A program made the translations under genes and the position numbers. A model generated the notes under the pieces. The model did not search any database, had not been told where the DNA came from, and saw nothing but the letters and a program-made list of their open reading frames with translations. 42,552 nucleotides of DNA from Bacteroidota bacterium (lineage in GTDB: Bacteria > Bacteroidota > Ignavibacteria > Palsa-1295). Each line of letters starts with the position of its first letter. Position 1 is the stretch's first letter. Shown here piece after piece: positions 8,058 to 16,058 of this stretch. The stretch is taken from the NCBI GenBank assembly GCA_025363505.1, contig JANYDV010000266.1, positions 1-42,552 on the forward strand, in the 5' to 3' direction.

Positions 8058-10940
8058 TTAGGGGAGCAGAATATATCTTCCGAAATATTGAATGATGCCG
8101 TGAGGAGTTTCCTCGCGGCATTCTATTATATAGTAACCCGCTTCGTCCGACACTTCCGTTTCGATCAGATATTCCCCTATAATGATCTGCTGTTGCACCA
8201 CTAAATCTCTTTTCTTTCGTCCTAAGAGATCATAGAGAGCAATAGATATTTTCCCTGTATTCGATGTCCTGAGTTTCGCAGTTAATAATTCACCTCTATG
8301 CAGAGTGCTCGAAAGTATTTGTAAGTTATTTGGATGCGCGAGCGATTCGCGAGTATGTACCAAGCCGGTAAAACGAAGATTTGTAATGAACCACCCGTCG
8401 GCATCGGAGCTGTGAGTTGTAAGTCGAAAACGGACAATCACATTTGAGCCAATATATTTATTGAAACCGATCGTTTCGTGAACGATAGCACTTGAGATTA
8501 CAGAGGAGTGCCACTGATTCGGATTAACTGTCTGATCCCAAACGGTCATCGGTTGAAAATGAACGCCGTCATCTGTCGAGAATTCGAGTATCGCAGAATC
8601 GCCGATTGCAACAGATGCAATATGATCGAACTCCAACGTTCGTGTGCCATCAAGTATTTGAACCGAGGGCAAACAATACCAAGAGTTTGAGTTGGCATTA
8701 TAGTGAATCAATGGAAGTGAATCATTAATAAATGTCGTAGGACTTGTGGCTCCCACAGATGCAGTATCCCAATGGAACGGTGTAAATATATCTTTGCTTG
8801 ATGAAAAATTTTCGGCATAATCAGTGCGCGGATCGCCTCCAAAGAGCCATCGTGGCTCTGAACGCAATGACAGTATCGTATCGCCTTCGGGCAAGTGAGT
8901 AACTACTTGAAGTTGCAACTTATGGTAGCCCGGTGATACTAACAGCAGCCGTTTTGAAGTTTTGCCACTGTTGGCATCAGTGATTTTGATTGTATCAATG
9001 ATGGTATCATCGAGAATAAAAAGGAATTGGTATAAGCCGGTAATAGGAAGACCGGCAATATTTTGGCTGGGTATTTTTATGTTTGCATAAAAACCATTAG
9101 TTGTTGCTTCGCCCGATAATAACTCTGGTGCTTTCGATTCCCACTGAGCGCGAGGATAATATTTGACACGTGCTTGGGCGCTGGTATCGCCGTTGGCGGT
9201 TACTACTTGAATGCTGTAAAAATGATTTTGTGTTTGTGTTGCAAGTTTATCGGTAAAGGATCTGGCGAGGGAAGACAATACGGTATCGACTCCGTTATCT
9301 TCTCGGCGTAATCGGAATTGAAAAGACCCCAGTGGTATGCCACACATTGTTTTCGGATCATATTGCCAATTGAGTAGTGCAAAATGAGTGGTTGCTTGCT
9401 CAGTTGCTGTAAATACTTTGGGTGCGAGGGGCGAATACGGTCTTACTAATGCAACATACAAATCTTGATCATAGCCCACTCTGCCGTCAGCCCATGATGG
9501 ATACCAATGCGTACTCGCAACATCGAGTGCAAGGTAGTCTCCAAGAAATTGGAGTGTATCAGTGCTCCCAAGTGAATCGATACTGCTGGAGACTTTCGGA
9601 TCGAAAGAATTTGACGTTAGTCGAAGCGGGATGAAATTTGAACCGCCATCTCGCGAGAATAGCATATAAGCATCAACCAATTCATTGTTGAGTGAATCGT
9701 TGCGACTGTCATAACAGACTATGCCAATGTCACCATTAGATTTATCAACTGCTATCGCCGGGAAAAATTTATCGGTAGAGTGGGCATTCACATCAGCTTC
9801 TATTGTGGTCGGCGGTGCCCAGTGCGAACCGCGATCATCGCTGGTTGTAAGGTAAATATGAGTCCTTAAATTATTATCTTTCCCTGCCCACGTCATATAA
9901 ATACGCCCGAGGTGCAAGGTAGAATGATCGAGCGCAATTGAGGGAAAGCTATTAACTCTCAAATGTCCTTTAATGACAGGATGAGCATCAGTCCTACCCG
10001 GTGGGTAGAGATGCCCGAGATCAGTATAGCCAGAAACAATTACATCAGAATTAAAACTCTCTCCGCCGTCAGATGAACGAGCAAAATGTATCTGACGATG
10101 TATTGGATCAATGTCTTGATATGAAATAAATAGATCGCCATTAACACCACAGATCGGTATGGGGCATTGAAAATTTGCCGAAGCAGTGATCGCTTTCGGG
10201 GTTGACCATATCTTGCCATTATCAGAGGAATGCGAAACAACTATTTTCCCTTTGCCACTTTCATAGACAACCCAAGATATATAAATGCGACCGGAAAAGG
10301 GACTGGTTGGTGAGTCATCAACACATATATATCCTTTGTCGGCGGTTTGGCTTGCCGAGTGGGGCGCGTTTGAATCAAATACGACTCGCACCGGTAGATC
10401 CCACGATGTTCCTTTGGTTGTTGATCTAAAACAAACAAGATCATTTACGGCATAAGGTAGTCCATCTCGCTCTGAACGTTCATTGCAGAAATATGCGGTG
10501 CCGTTGTGATCGAATACCACAGCGGGATCGAATGGAACATTTGAAAATTGCCAACGAGATTGATGTGGAGCCCCCGCCCAGGATAAGCCGCCGTTAGTAG
10601 AAGTAAAATACCACAGCGAGCTATCGGTGCGATAGTCATTGCAGCCAATAATAATATTATTTACATCTGTCGGATTAATGGCTATCGAGGGTTCGTTTTG
10701 ATCGGCACCTAAAAAAGACGAGACATTAATGTTCGGGAAATCATTTGGCGATTGTAATTCAGGGACAAACGATTGAACTCTGAAATTTGGCTTGAGTAAT
10801 CGAAGTGTTTGTCGCGGTCGTTCGTTTTCGGGGGTTGTTTGTTCCCAGGAGATTGGCAAAAACACGACTGATGTCTGCGCTATGGTTCGCATTGCGAAGA
10901 CTACAATCAGGAGGATGCTCAATATGAATATTCGGCGCAT
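8058..10940 (-). CDS. Secreted sialidase-fold (BNR/Asp-box) protein with T9SS-like C-terminal domain
   Basis: 960 residues. A signal peptide is clear (RRIFILSILLIVVFAMRTIAQ). The N-terminal half has several Asp-box-like turns (STNGGLSW, SSDNGKIW, SDDRGSHW, SRDGGSNF), the hallmark of six-bladed sialidase/exo-glycosidase propellers. The middle contains fibronectin-like strands, and about 735-855 looks like a jelly-roll with STDDGVHF. The last about 85 residues (ISIALYDLLGRKKRDL ... YYIIECRE ... GRYILLP) match the type IX sorting domain pattern. The Arg triad of true sialidases could not be assigned, so catalytic activity is uncertain; many such proteins are adhesins or uncharacterised. It lies convergent with the STAS gene, 15 bases apart. 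Confidence 0.85.
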   Translation of the reverse strand: MRRIFILSILLIVVFAMRTIAQTSVVFLPISWEQTTPENERPRQTLRLLKPNFRVQSFVPELQSPNDFPNINVSSFLGADQNEPSIAINPTDVNNIIIGCNDYRTDSSLWYFTSTNGGLSWAGAPHQSRWQFSNVPFDPAVVFDHNGTAYFCNERSERDGLPYAVNDLVCFRSTTKGTSWDLPVRVVFDSNAPHSASQTADKGYICVDDSPTSPFSGRIYISWVVYESGKGKIVVSHSSDNGKIWSTPKAITASANFQCPIPICGVNGDLFISYQDIDPIHRQIHFARSSDGGESFNSDVIVSGYTDLGHLYPPGRTDAHPVIKGHLRVNSFPSIALDHSTLHLGRIYMTWAGKDNNLRTHIYLTTSDDRGSHWAPPTTIEADVNAHSTDKFFPAIAVDKSNGDIGIVCYDSRNDSLNNELVDAYMLFSRDGGSNFIPLRLTSNSFDPKVSSSIDSLGSTDTLQFLGDYLALDVASTHWYPSWADGRVGYDQDLYVALVRPYSPLAPKVFTATEQATTHFALLNWQYDPKTMCGIPLGSFQFRLRREDNGVDTVLSSLARSFTDKLATQTQNHFYSIQVVTANGDTSAQARVKYYPRAQWESKAPELLSGEATTNGFYANIKIPSQNIAGLPITGLYQFLFILDDTIIDTIKITDANSGKTSKRLLLVSPGYHKLQLQVVTHLPEGDTILSLRSEPRWLFGGDPRTDYAENFSSSKDIFTPFHWDTASVGATSPTTFINDSLPLIHYNANSNSWYCLPSVQILDGTRTLEFDHIASVAIGDSAILEFSTDDGVHFQPMTVWDQTVNPNQWHSSVISSAIVHETIGFNKYIGSNVIVRFRLTTHSSDADGWFITNLRFTGLVHTRESLAHPNNLQILSSTLHRGELLTAKLRTSNTGKISIALYDLLGRKKRDLVVQQQIIIGEYLIETEVSDEAGYYIIECREETPHGIIQYFGRYILLP

Positions 10941-10994
10941 GATGTCTGTTTTGATAACGGTGAGTTATCAAGAAAAAAATCCCCCCAAAAATAA

Positions 10995-11026
10995 AAGGCT
11001 TATCTCCCGAATAGGAGATAAGCCTT
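10995..11026 (-). terminator. Intrinsic terminator of rpsT
   Basis: A perfect 13-base stem (AAGGCTTATCTCC at 10995-11007 with GGAGATAAGCCTT at 11014-11026) encloses a 6-base loop. On the minus strand it is followed by a T-rich stretch, and it lies 24 bases after the rpsT stop. Confidence 0.88.
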
Positions 11027-11050
11027 CAAAACTAAGAACACGTCCAGAGT

Positions 11051-11308
11051 TTATGCTACGACTGCCGAAGATTTGACTGCACGCATCAACTGCGACTTCT
11101 TGTTTGAAGCGTAGTTTTTCTTGATCAAGCCTTTGCGAGCCAGACGATCGAGTGTGCTCTGTAATTTCTTTACAGATGCCATTGCTTCGCCCGCAGCCGG
11201 GTCAAAGCTCTTCATCAACTTGCGCATATCAACTTTTTGCCCTTTGTTGGCAACGCGACGCTTTTCTGATAACCGTACGCGACGTACGGCGCCTTTGTGT
11301 TGTGGCAT
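11051..11308 (-). CDS. rpsT: 30S ribosomal protein S20
   Basis: 85 residues, strongly basic. The opening PQHKGAVRRVRLSEKRRVAN and the C-terminal LARKGLIKKNYASNKKSQLM match the S20 family, where a Lys-Gly-x-Ile-(H/K)-x-N-x-A-x-(R/N)-x-K-S signature is conserved. S20 binds 16S rRNA early in 30S assembly. It is a monocistronic unit: its own terminator lies downstream and the upstream reductase gene ends 72 bases away, with a weak hairpin between. Confidence 0.93.
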   Translation of the reverse strand: MPQHKGAVRRVRLSEKRRVANKGQKVDMRKLMKSFDPAAGEAMASVKKLQSTLDRLARKGLIKKNYASNKKSQLMRAVKSSAVVA

Positions 11309-11352
11309 AAAATCTTATTTCCTTACAGTAAAAAACAATAAATTTTGGGACG

Positions 11353-11377
11353 CTTACAACAGCCCTCTTGCTGTAAG
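11353..11377 (-). terminator. Weak hairpin after the Rossmann reductase gene
   Basis: CTTACAACAGC (11353-11363) can pair with GCTGTAAG (11370-11377) with a 3-base bulge. On the minus strand it follows the reductase stop by a few bases and is followed by a T-rich region, but the stem is imperfect. Confidence 0.4.
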
Positions 11378-11380
11378 AGT

Positions 11381-12082
11381 TCAGTGGTTTTGGCGTTTGT
11401 GGTGGTTCATCCTGTGTATTTCGGATACTTCAATTATCTTTCCTATACTTGAATGATCCTCTAATGACATTAAAAACGCTTCTGCAAGCTCGGAACGGGT
11501 GATGTTGCCGGATTTACGAGCAATATCGCCGTACTTTCCGGGCATTAACCCTAAGACTGATAAAACCGGACCCATCAGTATAGGCCACTGCTGAGAAGGT
11601 CCGATAATGAATGCCGGGCGAAAGATTGTCCAATCAAGATTTGCACTCATAATTGCTTGCTCGGCTTTAGCTTTACATCGGACGTAATAACTGTTGCCGA
11701 TGGCACCCGCCGATAACAACAAGATGCGTTTTAAGCCGCAGCGCTTGAGTGCAATGGCAGTTGCTGCTGCTGACCCGACATCTATATCATCATAGGTCAT
11801 ACCTGATGCTTTTGCTTCTTTCCTACGAATGCCGACAAGATGAACAAGTGCCGAACATCCTTCCAGTGCTCGAATGATGTCATTTGATTCGAGGACATTT
11901 CCAATAATATACTCGAGCTGATCGGAAAATCTTTCTTTGAGAAATTCGAGCTTTTGTGCCGAGCGTTCATTACGCACAAGACACCGAACATTATATCCAT
12001 GTTCTAAAAACAAACTAACGACTCCTGTTCCGACGAAGCCCGTGCCGCCGGTGACACAAATTGTAGATGCTTTGGTCATCAA
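11381..12082 (-). CDS. NAD(P)-binding SDR/NmrA-type reductase (atypical short-chain, NDUFA9-like)
   Basis: 233 residues. The N-terminal ICVTGGTGFVGTGVVSLFLE carries the GxxGxxG dinucleotide-binding loop (residues about 11-18). Further family marks are the CLVRNERS turn after strand 2 (an NADP-type Arg), the NV segment at about 62, HLVGIRRKE, and LLSAGAIG. The catalytic Tyr-x3-Lys appears as YYVRCKAKAE (about 132-141), where Tyr and Lys have near-canonical spacing. TIFRPAFIIGP is typical of the atypical SDRs related to complex I subunit NDUFA9. Substrate is unknown. The stop of the receptor stub lies 3 bases upstream of its start. Confidence 0.85.
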   Translation of the reverse strand: MMTKASTICVTGGTGFVGTGVVSLFLEHGYNVRCLVRNERSAQKLEFLKERFSDQLEYIIGNVLESNDIIRALEGCSALVHLVGIRRKEAKASGMTYDDIDVGSAAATAIALKRCGLKRILLLSAGAIGNSYYVRCKAKAEQAIMSANLDWTIFRPAFIIGPSQQWPILMGPVLSVLGLMPGKYGDIARKSGNITRSELAEAFLMSLEDHSSIGKIIEVSEIHRMNHHKRQNH

Positions 12083-12085
12083 AGA

Positions 12086-12250
12086 TTAATAATGATAAAC
12101 TATACCAATGCGATACGAGCGTGGGCTACCTGCGGTGAAATGTAATTCACTGGCAATATCAGTCGGTTCGCCACGAAGCCGTGAACCGGTATCGAACTGC
12201 GCTTCGTTCCAATCGACATTAAACAGGTTTTTATAGGGTAAGAATGTGTT
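12086..12250 (-). pseudogene. C-terminal stub of a TonB-dependent receptor
   Basis: Reading the minus strand gives an open stretch of 54 codons ending in TAA at 12088-12086. It has no start codon in frame and is preceded by an in-frame TGA (12253-12251). The translation contains NLFNVDWNEAQFDT, SRLRGEP, ELHFTAGSPRS and ends IGIVYHY. This is the usual end of TonB-dependent receptors: the NLFN element, the WNEAQF...SRLRGEP strand pair, the 'HFTPG.P' turn and a final aromatic-ended barrel strand. The plug and the rest of the barrel are absent; the next upstream gene is DUF4331. I infer a deletion remnant. It was too short for ordinary gene calling and I found it only by reading the gap. Confidence 0.7.
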
Positions 12251-12281
12251 TCATTACTGTGGGATGAAATGTTTCCTAATA

Positions 12282-12314
12282 AAAAGGGCGGAGTATACTA
12301 TACCCCGCCCTTTT
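12282..12314 (-). terminator. Intrinsic terminator of the DUF4331 gene
   Basis: AAAAGGGCGG (12282-12291) pairs with CCGCCCTTTT (12305-12314). The minus-strand product runs into a T-rich tail (complement of TAATAAAAA), 23 bases after the DUF4331 stop. Confidence 0.85.
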
Positions 12315-12337
12315 GAAAATAGAACTGCTAAAGAATA

Positions 12338-14374
12338 TTAGCGAGTAATTGTTACTTTCAATGTCTGCTCACGATTGCCATTGACAACCAAACCGACATA
12401 ATAAACACCTGCTGAAATATTCGCAGTTGGTGACCAATCAAGTGTAAAGTCACCAGGCAACTGAGTACCATCAAATAATGACTGGATAGCTCTGCCGTTG
12501 AGATCATATACAACTACAGCAACAGTACCGGCATCATTGAGATGGTAGTTGAAGCGTGTGGTTGTGCTGACAGGGTTCGGATAGTTTGAACCGTTGAAGA
12601 AGTTCTGCGGTGCACGGATGCCGATTGATGTTGGCTGATCTTTTTTGACAACGCTCGAAGTGCGGAGACCGTCTGAACCACGATGTGGTGCAGCGAGGTA
12701 AGGCCATTGTGCACGGAACGGTACGTCATTATGATCAATTCCTGCATTCCAACCCACCTTCGCAAGAAGCTGAGGAGTTGTTGCGGGCTGACCTGCGACA
12801 TAATCGTCAGTCCAGAGACCAATAGCATTCAATACTAAACCACCAACTGCCTGCATCTCGATACGGGTAACGTCATCTTCAAGACGACGACCATTCGGGA
12901 AACCATCCATATTAGGGATGTTTTGCAATGTGGTATTTGTATTGTACGCAGGGTCTAACAATCCAAGAACAGCCGCTTGAATCAAACCTTCAGAACTGAA
13001 TTTTGCATCGTTACGCGGAGTAACAGGTACTGCCATGTTCAAACGAAGCATGTCGCCAAGTGTGGCAAGGAAGTTATGAATGAAAGGCTTTCCTGCTGAA
13101 AGCGGACCACTGGTCTTGCCGGTTGCAAGTTGATATGGTACGGCATTCGGAACACCTGTGTAGAAAATTGGCAAAAGATCAACCGAACGTGGTTTGCCTT
13201 TTTGCAATAAGATTTTTCCATAGGTATTTGAATCAAGAGCTGTCCCGGCGCCGGCATTAGTAGCAAGCAAGCCATAGAGACCGTCTTTACCATAACGGAA
13301 GTTAAATGAACCGAGCGAAGCAGAATCAACACGAAGGTCAAGCAATGTGCCAACGGCTGCTGCAAACGGACCACCACCGGTATAGAGTGTCAACTCAGGA
13401 TTTGAGAAGTTATCAGCAAATTGCAAATCACTTCCGCCGTAAGGTGATGTCGCATTCCATTTATCTTTTTGTCCAATAGGAATGATCGCTTCGTTAGTAA
13501 GCGGCATACCGAGACGTGATACCTGTACAAAGTCTGTCGAAACAACAGGCTTGCTGCCATCAGCTTGTAATGTCGTCACTTTCGGACGTGAAGCCGAAGC
13601 CCACACCCCAATGACGAAATCAGCGTCAAGAATACTCGATGCTTGGCTGACAGGTTTGTGATCCTTCTGGAGCATAGCGATTGGAATCTTCAATGCAATT
13701 GTGTGGCAATTAAAGCCGGCGAGAGCATCAACTTTGCTACCTTTGCGGAAATTACCGAGATCAAAAATACCGGCAAGATCAACGAAGAACGGATCATCAA
13801 CCGGTCCGCAGAAGAGCGTTTCGCCGCTCGATGCAGTGGTGATAGCTTCTGCCATAAGTTGGTCATACGACTTCCCGAGACCGACGGTTGTATTATCGAT
13901 CGAACGAGGTCCGATATTGTTGGGGGGAACAATACCATTCGATTTGATCGTGGTCCATGTTGAACCGTTATTCGTGCTTTTTTCACACGTATAAGTAGTT
14001 TTCAAATTCTGCTTACCTAAACGGATGTTGAAGAACGTTGTAGGATCTTCGTTGGTCTGTTTAAATGTAAAACGATAGGTGATATCATCACCGGTCGTCG
14101 CAGCATTATTCTTGATGTGAATTTCATAACGAATGTTTTCGCCAAAACTAAAGTAGTTCGGTCCGCCTTCAGGCAGTTCGAACGGAATGTAGTTAGCGAT
14201 AATCGTGATGGTCGTCGGATCATCCGGCGAACGGAAGGCATAGAGATCAGTATTATCCGCAAGCGGATCATTGCTAATCATCGGTGCTTCGCGATGGCTC
14301 GATGCCATTGCTACAGTCGTTGCAAATAATAATGCAACGGCTGCAAAAAGAGAAGTTAAACGCAGTCTGTTCAT
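12338..14374 (-). CDS. Exported DUF4331 protein with T9SS-like sorting domain
   Basis: 678 residues. A signal peptide (about 1-23, ending AMA) is followed directly by SSHREAPMISNDPLADNTDLYAF, the signature opening of DUF4331 proteins (SHREAP...DNTDLYAF). The body has the family's repeated strands (LTLYTGGGPFAAAVGTLLD and NMDGFPNGRRLEDDV at about 490, a very conserved DUF4331 segment). The final about 85 residues begin with NYPNPVSTTTRF and include VVVYDLNGRAIQ and AGVYYVGLVVNG, a type A T9SS sorting domain. The function of DUF4331 is unknown. Downstream lies a terminator, upstream a ChrR-like anti-sigma and ECF sigma factor on the same strand, suggesting it may be a target of that sigma factor. 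Confidence 0.9.
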   Translation of the reverse strand: MNRLRLTSLFAAVALLFATTVAMASSHREAPMISNDPLADNTDLYAFRSPDDPTTITIIANYIPFELPEGGPNYFSFGENIRYEIHIKNNAATTGDDITYRFTFKQTNEDPTTFFNIRLGKQNLKTTYTCEKSTNNGSTWTTIKSNGIVPPNNIGPRSIDNTTVGLGKSYDQLMAEAITTASSGETLFCGPVDDPFFVDLAGIFDLGNFRKGSKVDALAGFNCHTIALKIPIAMLQKDHKPVSQASSILDADFVIGVWASASRPKVTTLQADGSKPVVSTDFVQVSRLGMPLTNEAIIPIGQKDKWNATSPYGGSDLQFADNFSNPELTLYTGGGPFAAAVGTLLDLRVDSASLGSFNFRYGKDGLYGLLATNAGAGTALDSNTYGKILLQKGKPRSVDLLPIFYTGVPNAVPYQLATGKTSGPLSAGKPFIHNFLATLGDMLRLNMAVPVTPRNDAKFSSEGLIQAAVLGLLDPAYNTNTTLQNIPNMDGFPNGRRLEDDVTRIEMQAVGGLVLNAIGLWTDDYVAGQPATTPQLLAKVGWNAGIDHNDVPFRAQWPYLAAPHRGSDGLRTSSVVKKDQPTSIGIRAPQNFFNGSNYPNPVSTTTRFNYHLNDAGTVAVVVYDLNGRAIQSLFDGTQLPGDFTLDWSPTANISAGVYYVGLVVNGNREQTLKVTITR

Positions 14375-14689
14375 AGACGTAAGTTAATTAGTGAAAAAAT
14401 GTTGCTCGTTGACTGTGAGTCGTGAACAAGTAGTGGAGATACAGTGATAATCCTGTTTTGGATTTAGATTGTGGAAACAAAATCCTCAGTGAGCGTGAGT
14501 ATGATGTATTACCAACATAGCAAAAAAGAATCGTGCAAATTTACCCTAATTTGGGATGGTAAGTATTATACTATAGTCGTAAAACATTGTAAAATGCACA
14601 CTAATAGGGTAAGGGACCTAGATAATACACCAAAATGAAGAGGCAATCGATGTCTTCGTCTTTGGTAAAAGTGCGTAAGAGTAAGGAGT
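14375..14689. other. 315-base gap upstream of the DUF4331 gene
   Basis: No credible gene was found. It is A/T-rich. A candidate TAnnTTTG -7 element on the minus strand (TAAATTTG, complement at 14536-14543) lies about 160 bases upstream of the DUF4331 start, without a convincing -33. A short inverted repeat AATCC/GGATT surrounds about 14450-14465. I could not recognise an ECF-type promoter by eye. Confidence 0.4.
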
Positions 14690-15280
14690 TTACTGTCGCG
14701 GGAATAGTTCGTAGGGCACCGGGAGTTTGAGAAGTAATTCGCAACCGTCATTCGAAAAGACGTCATGATGCTCTGCGCCTTCACGAGCGGCGACAAAATC
14801 GCCACCGGTAAGGGAATGTCCGTTAATCTGAAGATCACCGCTGATAACGTAGCATTCTTCGGTGCCGCGATGAGGGTGATCGGGATATTTCGTCCCGGCA
14901 CTTAAGCGAACGAGAACCATAACCTTACCTTCTTCATCACCATAAAGCATTTTGTAGGAAATGCCGTCAATGATCGTTTCAGACCAATGCGATTGTTCTT
15001 TGGTAAGGATATAATGTAAGTCATCAATATCCGCAGCAGGGTTTTCAGAAATCTTTGCCAAAATCTTGCCTTTTATGTTATCTCGTGGAGAAGGTGCGTT
15101 GCGAGATAAGTCACTATAAAGTGCAGATAAACCTTCGGATTGCAAGGCAAGCTCGGCAACATAAGCCGGGTTCACTCGAACTTCCAGCTCGAATGCTACT
15201 TCTTCATCCGGGTTCATAGAACCGGAAATGTATCGTTGTACGATACTCTGAAGTTCAGTTATTTCATTTGCTTGCGACAT
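14690..15280 (-). CDS. ChrR-like cupin anti-sigma factor
   Basis: 196 residues. The N-terminal about 80 residues form an all-helical anti-sigma-like domain (YISGSMNPDEEVAFELEVRVNP resembles zf-HC2-type and ChrR anti-sigma folds) but without the His-x3-Cys-x2-Cys zinc motif, so it would be a zinc-less version. Residues about 95-190 form a cupin: YPDHPHRGTEECYVISG supplies His135, His137 and Glu141/142, and the later GAEHH supplies His171/172, the usual metal ligands. In Rhodobacter ChrR the cupin part senses singlet oxygen and organic peroxide and frees the sigma factor. It lies 68 bases downstream of the ECF gene, the expected sigma/anti-sigma order. The stimulus here is not known. Confidence 0.85.
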   Translation of the reverse strand: MSQANEITELQSIVQRYISGSMNPDEEVAFELEVRVNPAYVAELALQSEGLSALYSDLSRNAPSPRDNIKGKILAKISENPAADIDDLHYILTKEQSHWSETIIDGISYKMLYGDEEGKVMVLVRLSAGTKYPDHPHRGTEECYVISGDLQINGHSLTGGDFVAAREGAEHHDVFSNDGCELLLKLPVPYELFPRQ

Positions 15281-15348
15281 TACTAAATACTTTTAAAGTG
15301 ATCTATCTCCACCGTAATACAATACAAGTGTGGCTTTGGATGTGGAAA

Positions 15349-15927
15349 TTATGTTAATTCTCCGCGAAGATAACTCAATTGTTCTCGCAGTGCCAATAAC
15401 CCGTTACGAATTCTTGTCTTCACCGTCCCGAGAGGCATCTTCAGATTCTCGGAAATCTCGCTATGTGAAAATCCTTGCATAAATGCAAGTTCAAGCAGCG
15501 CCGATTGTTCTTTTGGAATTTTTCGCATCGCTTCGCTGAGCAAACGAGACTCTTCATCCGCTGTGGTTTTATCGAAGAGATCATCAGCCCGAAGTTGAGA
15601 ATTTATTGCCGAAGAGTCATCATCCGGCAACGGCATTTCGGCTTGTTTCATCCGAGATCGTTTTGACCGGATGAGATTGATAGCCCGATTATGAGCAATT
15701 CGGATGAGCCAATTTTTTGGTAATCCAAGCTCCGGTTTGTAAGAATGGGCTTTGCGCCAAACTTGTATGAAGACTTCCTGCAAGATATCTTCGGCATCAT
15801 CAGTATCGCGAAGAAGGCGCAATAATGCACCATAGAGCACGCGAGAATATCGGTCATAAAGCTCCGAAAGTGCCGCTGGATCGCCTGTGGCAATAGCCTG
15901 AAGTATTTCTTGGTCGTTTTTTTGCAT
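15349..15927 (-). CDS. ECF-type RNA polymerase sigma factor
   Basis: 192 residues. Region 2 (about 21-88) includes LYDRYSRVLYGALLRLL and AEDILQEVFIQVWRKA, the core-binding and -10-binding helices. Region 4 (about 133-185) includes IPKEQSALLELAFMQGFSHSE and LGTVKTRIRNGL, the -35-binding helix-turn-helix. No region 1 or 3, as expected for group 4. Followed by a cupin anti-sigma gene, it belongs with the RpoE-ChrR type of pairs. A TATCTTTG element sits only 11 bases before the ATG on the minus strand, so the mRNA leader would be very short. Confidence 0.93.
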   Translation of the reverse strand: MQKNDQEILQAIATGDPAALSELYDRYSRVLYGALLRLLRDTDDAEDILQEVFIQVWRKAHSYKPELGLPKNWLIRIAHNRAINLIRSKRSRMKQAEMPLPDDDSSAINSQLRADDLFDKTTADEESRLLSEAMRKIPKEQSALLELAFMQGFSHSEISENLKMPLGTVKTRIRNGLLALREQLSYLRGELT

Positions 15928-15938
15928 TCTTCGCTATG

Positions 15939-15946
15939 CAAAGATA
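15939..15946 (-). promoter_or_regulatory. Candidate -7 element (TATCTTTG) for the ECF sigma gene
   Basis: The minus-strand sequence TATCTTTG fits TAnnTTTG and ends 11 bases before the ATG. A TTG lies about 23 bases upstream of it, slightly long for the usual -33 spacing. If used, the transcript would have a leader of only a few bases. Confidence 0.45.
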
Positions 15947-16043
15947 TGGTATTAATATGGCACATGTAACAATAGTTTTCTCACGAGCAATCCATATAAA
16001 CAGTGACCTATTGGTAAATAGATGGCTGGGGTTGTTCTTTCCG

Positions 16044-16051
16044 TAGTTTTG
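16044..16051 (+). promoter_or_regulatory. Candidate -7 element (TAGTTTTG) for the kdsB operon
   Basis: TAGTTTTG fits TAnnTTTG and ends 7 bases before the kdsB ATG, so transcription would start at or within a base or two of the start codon. No clear -33 match was found at the usual spacing. Confidence 0.4.
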
Positions 16052-16058
16052 TGGTTCA

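Noticed and set aside
7609..8121. Minus-strand open frames over the STAS gene, including a serine-rich one
   Set aside because: They are antisense readings of the GAT/GAC/GAA repeats that encode the acidic tail; no ribosome site or family resemblance.
14375..14480. Possible ECF promoter before DUF4331
   Set aside because: I could not find a convincing pair of boxes matching the RpoE-ChrR type or shared with the ECF gene.
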